Assembly (NCBI GenBank): GCA_900551325.1
Contig: URVM01000001.1
Span: 310,001 to 374,000, forward strand
Origin: an uncultured Eubacteriales bacterium
GTDB lineage: Bacteria > Bacillota > Clostridia > Lachnospirales > Cellulosilyticaceae
DNA: 64,000 nucleotides
Direction of reading: 5' to 3'
The notes under the pieces are model-generated. The model ran no database searches and had not been told where the DNA came from. It saw nothing but the letters and a program-made list of their open reading frames with translations. Positions 26,653 through 35,439 of the stretch are shown piece by piece. A program made the translations under genes and the position numbers. Every line of letters starts with the position of its first letter. The stretch's first letter is position 1.

Positions 26653-27525
26653 TCATTTCTTCAATATATTTAAAAACGCCTTTATATCTTCATCTATTTC
26701 TTTATCTTTTGGCAAAATATAGGAGTAATTACGTTTAGGCTCTATATCTAGTGGAAGTATAGTAAGTTCCTTGTCCAGTGCCGCATGACGCACAACACAT
26801 TCAGAAATAATGGTAATACCAAGTCCATTTTTTACTGCTTCTTTTACAGCATAATTACTATTAAAAATAATAGTATTTTTAGGTTTAATTTTATGGGTTT
26901 TAAGGAAGAGTTCTAGGTATTCTTTAGTTCCTGATCCCTCTTCACGACTTATCCATATTTGATTATTTAAATCATCTAATGTAATAGGCTTACTAGCAAG
27001 CTTTGATTTATTACTTACTACAATTACCATCTGATCTTGATAAAAGTACTCTCTCTCAAACTTATAGTAGGGTTCTATCCCCTCTATAAGACCAATATCT
27101 ATTTGTCCTTCTTTCATCATACGGCAAATATTTGCTGTATTCTCAATGATTACTTCTAATTGTATATGAGGATATGCTTCAGAAAATGCTCCTATAAGAG
27201 GTGGAAGATAGTAATCACCTATGGTTTTACTTGCACCTACAGATATTTTCTTTTTTCTTTCACCACTTATGCTTAGTAAATCATCTTTTAAGCGTTCTAT
27301 TTCACCTATTAAGGATTGACCTCTCTCATACAATAATTCCCCTTGCTTAGTAATAAGTACTTCTTTACTTTTACTAGAACGAGTAATTAAGGTGGTATCA
27401 AAATAACTTTCTAATCGTTTAATATGTAGACTTACTGTTGGCTGTGATAAATTTACCTTCTTTGCTGCTTTAGTAAAATTACGATATTTCACAACTTGTA
27501 TAAAGGTCTTTAGTTCTTCTAACAT
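26653..27525 (-). CDS. LysR family transcriptional regulator
   Basis: A 290-aa regulator. The N-terminal winged helix (MLEELKTFIQVVKYRNFTKA, with LSQPTVSLHIKRLE as the recognition helix region) is followed by a LysR substrate-binding domain (about 90-290). The start at 27525 is chosen because AAAGGGGGGGAT and AAGGT precede that ATG; an in-frame ATG 14 codons upstream has none. The overall sequence resembles the CysL/CbbR-like branch. It is convergent with the amidase, and its target is not evident. Regulation of the nearby asr or siroheme genes is possible but unsupported. Confidence 0.88.
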   Translation of the reverse strand: MLEELKTFIQVVKYRNFTKAAKKVNLSQPTVSLHIKRLESYFDTTLITRSSKSKEVLITKQGELLYERGQSLIGEIERLKDDLLSISGERKKKISVGASKTIGDYYLPPLIGAFSEAYPHIQLEVIIENTANICRMMKEGQIDIGLIEGIEPYYKFEREYFYQDQMVIVVSNKSKLASKPITLDDLNNQIWISREEGSGTKEYLELFLKTHKIKPKNTIIFNSNYAVKEAVKNGLGITIISECVVRHAALDKELTILPLDIEPKRNYSYILPKDKEIDEDIKAFLNILKK

Positions 27526-27640
27526 ACCTTTATCCCCCCCTTTGCCAGCCTTTTGTATATGATTCATTGTAGCATATTATATTTTTCATTTCTATAAGGT
27601 TTGTTTTTCACTAAGAAACTTATATTATTGAGTATTAAAT

Positions 27641-28465
27641 CTACCATATACCGTTGTTTTCCTTAGAAGGTAGCTGACCCATATACTTTTTATAGGTTTT
27701 ACTAAAATAAGATAAGTTCTGAAAACCACACATTTCAGCACTCTCCTTTACATTACACTTCCCTGTCATAAGAAGCGTTCTTGCATAGTCACACTTCAAG
27801 AAGTTAATATATTCAATGATGGTTTGTCCTGTAATTTCTTTAAAAATCCTACACATATGGAATTTACTAAATCCTACTTCTTTACAGATGTCCTCCACAG
27901 TAATAGTCTGCGTAAAGTTCTGTTTAATATAGGCAATAGCTAGGCGTACTGTATCCATCTTATGATTCCATGTCTCATCTTGCTCTTGTGCTATAGTAAT
28001 CCCATACTTTCTATGTAAAGAAGCTAGAAATACAATAGCTATGCTTTTGACCACCGTCTTATAGTAGGTATTCTGTAGTTGCATTTCCCTTGCAATAGTT
28101 TCTATATAGCTTTTAAGCTCTTCATCCTGTATCCAACTTTTCACCTGTAGTTTATCCACACTAATACCCGATTCTTCACAAAACTCTTTATCTACAATCA
28201 AGCAATAATATTTTAACTCATCACATGTAGTAGTTACTGAATGGAGTTCGTTTGAATTAATTACTATAATATCTCCAACCTTTACATCATATTGGTTCTT
28301 CCCACATCTTACATAACCTTCTCCCTTTACAAAATATAATATCTCTATATTTTCATGATAGTGCATACTAAATTTCTCATGATATGTGTCTAGTAAATCA
28401 TAATGAAAAATAATTGGGAATTTAGGATCTGGATGCCTATGTTGTTCATATATACTTTCTCTCAT
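27641..28465 (-). CDS. AraC family regulator, probably of the adjacent GH20 gene
   Basis: A 274-aa regulator. The N-terminal cupin-like sensor (about 15-110; HYHENIEILYFVKGEGYVRC and VGDIIVINSNELHSV) is followed by a C-terminal double helix-turn-helix (about 175-270; ITVEDICKEVGFSKFHMCRI and SAEMCGFQNLSYFSKTYKKY). It is divergent from a beta-N-acetylhexosaminidase gene with 119 bp between the starts, the usual arrangement for a local sugar-responsive activator. AAGGAG lies upstream. The effector is unknown. Confidence 0.9.
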   Translation of the reverse strand: MRESIYEQHRHPDPKFPIIFHYDLLDTYHEKFSMHYHENIEILYFVKGEGYVRCGKNQYDVKVGDIIVINSNELHSVTTTCDELKYYCLIVDKEFCEESGISVDKLQVKSWIQDEELKSYIETIAREMQLQNTYYKTVVKSIAIVFLASLHRKYGITIAQEQDETWNHKMDTVRLAIAYIKQNFTQTITVEDICKEVGFSKFHMCRIFKEITGQTIIEYINFLKCDYARTLLMTGKCNVKESAEMCGFQNLSYFSKTYKKYMGQLPSKENNGIW

Positions 28466-28584
28466 TTTTACTCCTTAAGCAATATTGTGTTAATCTTAAG
28501 CAATATTCATTCTTTATTATTTATCTTACAAATATATAATTAACTTATCAAGACATATTATTTATATCTATTTTAGGAGGACTT

Positions 28585-30435
28585 ATGTACTTATTACCAC
28601 AACCTAGACATTTAACTTATAATGATGGTGAATTTTTAATCTCACCACACACACTACTTATACTGGATGCAACCTGTGATTTTGCAGATCTTCAAGCAAT
28701 CCAACTACTTCAAGATGAAATCAAAAACGCTCTTGGCACTCCACTTGCTATTACAAAGCAATATAGTACTTCTACTCGTACTGGTGCTATTGTACTTTCA
28801 AAAGTTACAGGTTTAAGTGCTGAAGAATATACACTTACTGTTACAGCAGATACAATTACACTCTGTGGTTCAACTGGTACAGGTATATTCTATGGTGTAC
28901 AAACACTTCGCCAGATTATTCGTCAATCAGGTGCTATCGTTCCAGCTTTAGAAATTAAAGACCATCCTCACTTCCCACATCGTGGATTCTACCATGACTT
29001 AACACGTGGTAAAGTGGCGACTTTAGATACACTAAAAGAACTTGTAGACCGTGCAGCCTTCTACAAGCTTAACCAAATTCAACTTTATGTTGAACATACT
29101 TTTGCTTTCCAAGGTTTAAGTGAAGTTTGGATGGATAAAGATCCAATTACTGCAGAAGAAATTCTTCTTTTAGATGCTTACTGTAAAGAAAAACATGTAG
29201 AACTTGTCCCTTCTCTTTCTACCTTTGGACACTTTTATGAGATTCTAAAAAGCAAGTCATTTAGACACCTTTGTGAATTAGAGATCACTGACAAACCTTA
29301 TTCCTTCGTTGACCGTATGGCACATCATACACTTAACACACTTGAAGAAGGTAGCTTCCAACTTGTAGAAAAAATGCTTTGTGAGTTTATCCCACTATTT
29401 AGTTCAAAACAATTTAACATATGTTGTGATGAAACTTTTGATCTTGGAAAAGGTAAAAGTAAAGCAAAAGCCGATGAAGTAGGTTCTGGAAGACTGTATG
29501 TAGACTTCCTTAACAAAATTATAAACTGTGTAAAAGCCCACAATAAAAAAGTAATGTTCTGGGGAGACGTTATCCTTCACCACCCAGAGCTTCTTGATGA
29601 AATTCCTGAAGATGTAATTTGCCTCACATGGGATTACAGCTCAACTTGCAGTGACCATGCAGTACGCACAATAGCTGAAACAGGTCACCAACAATACGTA
29701 TGTCCTGGTGTAGGTGGCTGGAGCATGATGATGAATCTTATGGGTAATGCATTTGAAAATATCCGTCGTATGACTGAGTTTGGAAAAACACACGGTGCAA
29801 TCGGTGTTCTTAACACAGACTGGGGCGATTACGGACATATCAACCACTTTGCTAACTCAATGCCAGGTATGATTTATGGTGCTAGCCTTTCTTGGAATCC
29901 TACTACAGAAGAAACTAATTTCACAGCTACTTACCAAGCAATCTCTACACTTGAGTACGGTAGAGGGTGTGCAACTATTGTTGAATTACTTCACAAACTT
30001 TCTGCTACACAAGGTGCTTGCTGGTCTGAACTTGTACGTTGGAAGGAATTACAACACAACAAAGCTGATGAAGTAGAAGTAATATCTAATTGGAATGTAT
30101 CCCGTATACTAAACGGTTACCAAACTGCTGTTACACTTGAGAAAGAGTTTGCTAAACTTGCATTCTCTGCAACACACAATAAGTCAGATATCCAAGAATT
30201 CATCAACTCTGCGCGTGGTATCCAACTTATGGATACATTTGCTCTTACACTTATTCAAGATAAAGTAGGTACTGCCAAAGCTACTCCAGCCCTTAATCCT
30301 ACAGAGCTTGCTTGTGGGTTAGAGATTTGGTTCACTGAGTTTGCTACTATCTGGCGTAAACGAAATAAAGAAAGTGAGCTTTATAGAATTCGTGAAGTAA
30401 TTGCTTACTTATGTAACTACCTTCGTGACCTATAA
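28585..30435 (+). CDS. Glycoside hydrolase family 20 (beta-N-acetylhexosaminidase)
   Basis: A 616-aa enzyme with an N-terminal GH20b domain (about 1-125) and a (beta/alpha)8 catalytic domain (about 130-460). The adjacent catalytic pair is D282-E283 in NICCDETFDLG, and GFYHDLTRGKV, WGDVILHHPELL and NTDWGDYGH are conserved. It removes terminal GlcNAc/GalNAc using substrate-assisted catalysis. There is no signal peptide, so it acts in the cytoplasm on imported oligosaccharides. A C-terminal helical region (about 470-616) is extra to the catalytic core. AGGAGG lies upstream. It is divergent from an AraC regulator. Confidence 0.92.
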   Translation: MYLLPQPRHLTYNDGEFLISPHTLLILDATCDFADLQAIQLLQDEIKNALGTPLAITKQYSTSTRTGAIVLSKVTGLSAEEYTLTVTADTITLCGSTGTGIFYGVQTLRQIIRQSGAIVPALEIKDHPHFPHRGFYHDLTRGKVATLDTLKELVDRAAFYKLNQIQLYVEHTFAFQGLSEVWMDKDPITAEEILLLDAYCKEKHVELVPSLSTFGHFYEILKSKSFRHLCELEITDKPYSFVDRMAHHTLNTLEEGSFQLVEKMLCEFIPLFSSKQFNICCDETFDLGKGKSKAKADEVGSGRLYVDFLNKIINCVKAHNKKVMFWGDVILHHPELLDEIPEDVICLTWDYSSTCSDHAVRTIAETGHQQYVCPGVGGWSMMMNLMGNAFENIRRMTEFGKTHGAIGVLNTDWGDYGHINHFANSMPGMIYGASLSWNPTTEETNFTATYQAISTLEYGRGCATIVELLHKLSATQGACWSELVRWKELQHNKADEVEVISNWNVSRILNGYQTAVTLEKEFAKLAFSATHNKSDIQEFINSARGIQLMDTFALTLIQDKVGTAKATPALNPTELACGLEIWFTEFATIWRKRNKESELYRIREVIAYLCNYLRDL

Positions 30436-30486
30436 AATGATTAAATAGAAAAACTTAAGCTTAAATGAATGTGATTCAAATGTAAA

Positions 30487-30525
30487 AAAAGAGAGGTTGT
30501 GGGATTTATCCTACACCTCTCTTTT
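30487..30525 (+). terminator. Terminator after the GH20 gene
   Basis: AAAAGAGAGGT pairs with ACCTCTCTTTT (an inner GTGGGAT/ATCCTAC extends the stem), ending in TTTT. Confidence 0.85.
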
Positions 30526-30553
30526 GAATAGTTGATCATGTTTGTTTTTATAA

Positions 30554-30646
30554 AATTGAATAGCAGGGTACAGCCTATTTCTATCTCTAAAAGCTTATGT
30601 TAAGTTCTAGTAGATAATTATATAATTCTTACCCTGCTCTTCAATT
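30554..30646. repeat. Inverted repeat downstream of mutY
   Basis: AATTGAATAGCAGGGTA (30554-30570) and TACCCTGCTCTTCAATT (30630-30646) are complementary at 16 of 17 positions around a 59-nt spacer. Read leftwards it ends in TTTTAT and could be the mutY transcript end. The long loop is unusual for a terminator. Confidence 0.6.
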
Positions 30647-30731
30647 CTAAGTGAAATGGAAATATCATATAATTGATATAAATTTATTATACTACAGTTT
30701 TTAAAAATTTCCACCTATATTTTAAGATTTA

Positions 30732-31748
30732 TTACAACTTTCTTAAAATCTTTGTAAAGGCTGTAGCAATTGGATAGGTCTTTATTAAATCCTTACTCAC
30801 AAATTCTCCATAATTCTGTAATATTTTTAGTAGTATTTTCTCACTTTTTTCACTATAGTTTATAACCATAGGTGTCATAATCCATACTCTATGTGTAAAA
30901 ACATGCTTCACTTCATCTAACATCCTAAATTCTACACCTGTTTGACAAATTTCTTCCCATATTTCTTGGGTTACTAAAGGTATTCCCCATAGGGAAGCTA
31001 GTAAACCTTCTTCCCCTCTCTTTTCTAAATAAATACTATCTTCTTTACAAATAACTAGTGCCTTATAATATTCTGGCTCAGCTTTTGACTTACTTGTTTT
31101 AACAGGATATTCACTTTGTACACCTTCTTCATAGGCCATACAAAGTTCCTTTACAGGACACTGTTCACACTTAGGATTCTTCGGTGTACAAATAAGTGCA
31201 CCTAATTCCATCAAACCTTGATTAAAGTTCCTTGCATCCTCTGGCATAAGCTCCATCACTTTCTTTTCAAACACTTTACGTGTTTTGGCTATAGCAATGT
31301 CATCATCTATTAAAAACCATCTTGATAAAACACGCATAACATTGCCATCTACAGCAGGATAAGGAAGATTAAAAGCTATACTTAGTACTGCTCCCATAGT
31401 ATAAGGGCCTATACCCGGTATATCTTTTACTAATCTTCCCTCCATAGGAAAAATCCCATCATACTTCTCGGCTACTACCTTTGCACCTTTATGCAAATTA
31501 TCCGCACGTCTATAATAGCCTAGTCCTTGCCAATATCTATATACTTCCTCTTTATCTGCCATAGCTAGATCTTTTACTGTAGGAAATCGTTCCATAAACT
31601 TATTGTAATAAGGGATAACTGTATCCACTTGTGTTTGTTGAAGCATAACTTCTGATACCCAAATACTATAAGCATCTCGTCTTTCTCGCCAAGGCATTTG
31701 TCTTTTATTTTTGTCAAACCATTCTAGTAAACATGTTTGATAACTCAC
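30732..31748 (-). CDS. mutY: A/G-specific adenine DNA glycosylase
   Basis: A 338-aa base-excision repair enzyme removing adenine opposite 8-oxoguanine. The catalytic glutamate is E33 in SEVMLQQTQV. The helix-hairpin-helix is VKDIPGIGPYTMGAV, with aspartate D134 in PAVDGNVMRVLSR. The [4Fe-4S] ligands are C-x6-C-x2-C-x5-C in CTPKNPKCEQCPVKELC. The C-terminal NUDIX-like 8-oxoG recognition domain (about 225-338) is present. The start is GTG, with GAGGA upstream. It lies 21 bp behind a small gene of unknown function. Confidence 0.95.
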   Translation of the reverse strand: MSYQTCLLEWFDKNKRQMPWRERRDAYSIWVSEVMLQQTQVDTVIPYYNKFMERFPTVKDLAMADKEEVYRYWQGLGYYRRADNLHKGAKVVAEKYDGIFPMEGRLVKDIPGIGPYTMGAVLSIAFNLPYPAVDGNVMRVLSRWFLIDDDIAIAKTRKVFEKKVMELMPEDARNFNQGLMELGALICTPKNPKCEQCPVKELCMAYEEGVQSEYPVKTSKSKAEPEYYKALVICKEDSIYLEKRGEEGLLASLWGIPLVTQEIWEEICQTGVEFRMLDEVKHVFTHRVWIMTPMVINYSEKSEKILLKILQNYGEFVSKDLIKTYPIATAFTKILRKL

Positions 31749-31769
31749 GATTTATCCTCACTTTTAAAT

Positions 31770-32174
31770 TTAATTTAACATCACTATCACTTGATTAATA
31801 TATTCTTTCATAGGTTCAGGTATATCTTCTATACTTATATTTATCCCCCTTAAAATCTGCTTTCCTATATGGATAGCTGTTTCATAATCCCATTTAGGCT
31901 CACCTATCTTATCTTCTAACAAATAGATAGGCCCATCTAAACTTATATCTTCATAGGCCTCTACCCAAAACTTTTCACCTTCATAATACAAAAAATCCTC
32001 TTGGTATAAAGCTATAAGATAAAAAAATGTTATCTGCTTATTTAATAAACTCCCTATTGATACTTCTTCTATCTTATATAGTGTGTCATCTTGTTCTTCT
32101 ATTATGTCTGCTTGTATAAGTAAATTATAAAATTCTTCTTTATGCTGGTCACTAAAAAACTTTCCTACTCTCAT
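31770..32174 (-). CDS. Conserved-looking protein of unknown function upstream of mutY
   Basis: A 134-aa soluble acidic protein (starts MRVGKFFSDQHKEEFYNLL) with no cysteines or membrane segment, predicted mixed alpha/beta. Motifs such as YYEGEKFWVEAYEDISLDGP are not ones I can place in a family. DUF6075-like proteins of Firmicutes begin similarly, but I am not sure. AGGGGAAATT lies before the ATG. It is 21 bp ahead of mutY and so probably cotranscribed. Confidence 0.6.
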   Translation of the reverse strand: MRVGKFFSDQHKEEFYNLLIQADIIEEQDDTLYKIEEVSIGSLLNKQITFFYLIALYQEDFLYYEGEKFWVEAYEDISLDGPIYLLEDKIGEPKWDYETAIHIGKQILRGINISIEDIPEPMKEYINQVIVMLN

Positions 32175-32441
32175 AATTTCCCCTCACTATGTATATAACC
32201 ATGTAAAATAACTATTTAATTTTTCATCTTCTACTTCAATACTTAACTTTAACTAAACTGCAAAATCTTTCTTTATATATCTCTATTATAACAGCTTTTT
32301 TACTTATTGAAGCATAGTTAATTCTTAAAATGAAACCACCTATTTCTTATGAAAACTTAAGAAATAATACTCAAGGAATATAAATTCTTTTATCTAAAAT
32401 AAAAACATAAAATTATTGCATTCAGAACTAAGGAGTAGACA

Positions 32442-32954
32442 ATGGAAGGTACTATAATACTTAATTACATGAGTCAGTATGGACTTTTTTTCTTAGCACT
32501 TATTATCTTTTTAGAATATCTTAATCTACCAGGATTTCCAGCAGGAATTATCCTACCAATAGCAGGGATATGGGCAGCAAATACAGAGGTAAGTTTCTTT
32601 GTAGTACTAGCTGTCTCTACACTATCCGCTATAATAGCTAGTTGGTTACTTTACGGCGTGGGTTGGTATAGCGGAGAATGGATACTAGATAAATATACAA
32701 GTAAATTCCCTAAACATAAAGATACTATTGATAAACAAATGGCATACTTAAGAAAAAAAGGGAACCTAGGTGTATTTATCAGCAAACTCATTCCTATGGT
32801 AAGAACCATTATAAGCATACCCGCAGGTGTACTCAAACTTGATTTTATCCAATACACAATCTATTCAGCAATGGGCATTATCATATGGAACGGAGTCCTC
32901 ATCGCATCAGGATATTTTTGGGGCTATGAAATCTTAAATAAACTTTTCTCATAA
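32442..32954 (+). CDS. DedA family membrane protein
   Basis: A 170-aa membrane protein of the DedA/VTT (SNARE-associated) superfamily. An N-terminal re-entrant/membrane region (LNLPGFPAGIILPIAG, an E..N.PGxPxxxxLP-type motif), GVGWYSGEWILDKY and the conserved FISKLIPMVRTIISIPAGVLKL with the essential arginine are present. DedA proteins are lipid carriers or scramblases, including for undecaprenyl phosphate. It is a little shorter than most members (about 200 aa). AAGGAG lies upstream. It is a single-gene unit. Confidence 0.9.
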   Translation: MEGTIILNYMSQYGLFFLALIIFLEYLNLPGFPAGIILPIAGIWAANTEVSFFVVLAVSTLSAIIASWLLYGVGWYSGEWILDKYTSKFPKHKDTIDKQMAYLRKKGNLGVFISKLIPMVRTIISIPAGVLKLDFIQYTIYSAMGIIIWNGVLIASGYFWGYEILNKLFS

Positions 32955-33078
32955 ATTATATAAGACTTGGCTCTTACTTGAGCGAACTTTAATCAGCTCA
33001 TGTCAGTTCCTTTAGCGTTCCCTTCCACCGGCAAGAGAATTTAAATAGGATGCTAATAAGAAGATGAGTAATGGGTCT

Positions 33079-33459
33079 AAGTGTACTAGAATTGCTATCT
33101 CTCTAGTAACACTGGTAAGGGAAGGGATGGGGTGCCCTGCTCTGGAAGCGGCTTATGTAAGTAACTTACAAACTGTTAATAAGTGGGTGAGTAAGGCTCA
33201 TAAGTAGACTAGAATTGTTATCTCTTTATAAAGACTAACTAGGCGAAAGGATAGGGGGCTTGTCCGGAAGCGGCTTATGTAAGTGACTTAGTGGCTGTTA
33301 ATGAGTGGGTGAGTAGGGTAGTTAGCGAAGTGTCTGAGCAACGCGAGTTTTGAGCGTTCCTACGATCCCCGAATTTACAGCCTCTTAGTCACTGGAAGTG
33401 GAAGCTGAAGGAGAAGCCCCCTATCCTGATGCCTAAGAGGACTGGAGAGATACCAATTC
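33079..33459. repeat. Long imperfect palindromic element with a duplicated left arm (copy B)
   Basis: The palindrome spans 33212-33459. GAATTGTTATCTCT and AGAGATACCAATTC close it, with AGGATAGGGGGCTT / AAGCCCCCTATCCT perfect inside, and AGTGACTTAGTGGCTGT matched by its inverse further in. The apex has TGTCTGAGCAACGCGAGTTT then GAGCGTT. The left arm is present twice in tandem (33079-33200 and 33201-33325). The copies share TACTAGAATTG-like starts, GGAAGCGGCTTATGTAAGT and TGGGTGAGTA, and differ by many substitutions. The stretch 32955-33078 shows nothing I can assign. No open frame is credible here. Confidence 0.75.
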
Positions 33460-33492
33460 GGCCTTCACTATATTTACCAATATAAATTACCA

Positions 33493-33535
33493 AAAAGGAG
33501 CTAGTGCACTAATTTTTTAGCGCACTAGCTCTTTT
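33493..33535 (-). terminator. Terminator after the ECF S-component gene
   Basis: GAGCTAGTGC and GCACTAGCTC form the stem around a T-rich loop, flanked by A and T runs, just past the stop codon. Confidence 0.8.
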
Positions 33536-33544
33536 CTAAGTTAA

Positions 33545-34348
33545 TTAAAATTTAAAGTTCGACCTTGCAATAACCTTTGAAAGTGGAATATAAAGAAGTA
33601 TTGCAATAATTATAGAAAATGTCCCATTTATAAGTGTAGATGGTAAGCTAATAAGTGCACTTATAATAGCTGGTGTAAATCCACTTCCTACAATAAGTAA
33701 AGATACAACTGCAAATATAAATTCACCTACTAGGTTAAAGCCAATACCGCATACAGCACCTAAAATAGCATATTGTATTTTAATAGATACTTTGCGAGTA
33801 AAGAAGCAAGTTACAAGAAGACCTATACCAAGTATTAGTGAAAAAATATAAAGAACTGGTATAACAACTAGTGTTGATTTAATTCCTTCTGTAGCCTCTG
33901 CTGCTTCTTGAAGAAATGGAATATTAATTTCATAACCATATAATAAAGATAAAATACATAATCCTAGCCCTACAATAATAAAGAAAGCTGCTGCTATACC
34001 TATTCCAAGTAAAGGGGACTTGGCATTTTCTTTATTTCCTTTTGCAGCTATAGCACCTGCTACAAAACCTATTCCAAATTTAAGTACAATAGTTTTTGGT
34101 GCACTTGTTGCCCATCCATTGAATAAATCAAAGAGTCCCATACCTATTGAACCTGATAAACCACCTATTGTTCCACTAAAAAGTAATGCTGCTAAAATAA
34201 CAAACATATTTCCAAAGTGAATAAATGGTTTGCCTACTGGTGATGGAATAGGTATTTTAAATACCATTAAAGCAATATAGCAAATTGCACTAAATAATCC
34301 TATTATCACCATTGATTGAAGCGTTAACCCCTTTTTCTTGTTTTCCAT
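33545..34348 (-). CDS. ECF transporter S component, probably for vitamin B6
   Basis: A 267-aa membrane protein with about six hydrophobic segments. The start (LQSMVIIGLFSAICYIALMVF) and GKPFIHFGNMFVILAALLFSGTIGG are typical of ECF-family substrate-binding S components (ECF-ribofla_trS type). It is longer than the usual 180-200 aa because of a polar insertion between segments (about 145-165). It lies 13 bp behind a pyridoxal kinase gene and opposite a PdxR-like regulator, which points to pyridoxal/pyridoxine uptake, the role proposed for PdxU2-type S components. The shared EcfA/T energising module is not in the window. Substrate is inferred from context only. Confidence 0.8.
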   Translation of the reverse strand: MENKKKGLTLQSMVIIGLFSAICYIALMVFKIPIPSPVGKPFIHFGNMFVILAALLFSGTIGGLSGSIGMGLFDLFNGWATSAPKTIVLKFGIGFVAGAIAAKGNKENAKSPLLGIGIAAAFFIIVGLGLCILSLLYGYEINIPFLQEAAEATEGIKSTLVVIPVLYIFSLILGIGLLVTCFFTRKVSIKIQYAILGAVCGIGFNLVGEFIFAVVSLLIVGSGFTPAIISALISLPSTLINGTFSIIIAILLYIPLSKVIARSNFKF

Positions 34349-34361
34349 CTTAAAACCCCTC

Positions 34362-35192
34362 CTATAAATTTAATAATTTTTCTAATAAAATGCCTTCCCT
34401 TGCACTTGTACCTGCTTCATAAGTTAGCTTTACACCTAACCTTACAAAATCTGTAGCTATTTTCGTTGCTTCAAGTAAGGATTTACCTTGTAATAACTCA
34501 CCTATTAACCTACTTGTAAAACAATCCCCTGTTCCAGGATAGTGAGCTGGAACTTCCTCGTAAGGAATAAGTTCAAATATATCCATTTCTCTATCATAAA
34601 TAGCATTTACCTTTGTATCATTCTCATAGGGAATGCCTTTTAGAACAACTTGGTTTGGTCCCATATTAGCAAGCATTTTTATACTCTCTTTTATTTCTTC
34701 CTTACTTAATGGCTCCATACTAAAAGGCCTGTGTAGTAAGAAGCTTGCTTCTGTCCAGTTTGGCGTAATAACATTTGCTCTTTCTACAAGCTCTTTCATC
34801 TTTTGTTGCATTGTCTCATTATAAGTAGAATATAGTTTACCATCATCCCCCATTACAGGATCTACAACAATGAGAACCTCTTTTGAATCTCCAAAAGTTT
34901 GAAAGAAATTCAGTACTTCATTGATTTGATGTTCATTGCTTAAAAATCCACTATATATACAATCAAATGAAACATCTAATTCTTCCCAATGTTTTCTAAA
35001 TGCTCCCATCATCCCTGTCAAATCTGTCATTGCAGGTTTACCAAATCCTCCCGTATGAGTGCTAAACACAGCCGTAGGCACAGGACAAACTTGTATTTCC
35101 ATCCTAGATAAAATAGGAATAATAACACTTAATGAACATCTACCAAAACAAGATAAATCTTGTATAGCCATAACGCGTGGTATATCTTGCAT
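34362..35192 (-). CDS. pdxY: Pyridoxal/pyridoxamine kinase (PdxK/PdxY family)
   Basis: A 276-aa ribokinase-fold kinase phosphorylating B6 vitamers. The N-terminal RVMAIQDLSCFGRCSLSVIIPILSRM, then VCPVPTAVFSTHTGGF, VVDPVMGDDGKLY and the anion-hole/catalytic-base motif YPGTGDCFTSRLIGEL are typical of the pyridoxal kinase family. AGGAGG lies upstream of the ATG. It forms an operon with the ECF S component and is divergent from the PdxR/MocR regulator. Confidence 0.93.
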   Translation of the reverse strand: MQDIPRVMAIQDLSCFGRCSLSVIIPILSRMEIQVCPVPTAVFSTHTGGFGKPAMTDLTGMMGAFRKHWEELDVSFDCIYSGFLSNEHQINEVLNFFQTFGDSKEVLIVVDPVMGDDGKLYSTYNETMQQKMKELVERANVITPNWTEASFLLHRPFSMEPLSKEEIKESIKMLANMGPNQVVLKGIPYENDTKVNAIYDREMDIFELIPYEEVPAHYPGTGDCFTSRLIGELLQGKSLLEATKIATDFVRLGVKLTYEAGTSAREGILLEKLLNL

Positions 35193-35439
35193 ATTTTCTA
35201 ACCTCCTACCTTACTTACAAACATTCCTTTTCTAGTTTTAGTATGATACTTTTATTTAGTATTTTATAAACTAAGCTTCAACTACATTGAATCATATTGA
35301 ATTTACTTTACAGTAGTCTAAATCTTTCTTATAATAATCTTATAAAATTGTATCGTAACAGTCCTATACTATGTATGCAAATATTTTGCCATACACACAA
35401 GTTAATCGTCAATATTTTCTCACAAAAGGAGGCGTTAAA

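Noticed and set aside
26653..27525. Naming the LysR regulator CysL (sulfite reductase activator)
   Set aside because: Family resemblance and proximity to asrABC are suggestive, but the genes are separated by the amidase and no binding site could be shown.
32955..33078. A further copy of the palindrome left arm before copy B
   Set aside because: GAGCGAAC and TTTAGCGTTCCC hint at apex-like sequence, but no alignable arm could be traced, so no copy is claimed.
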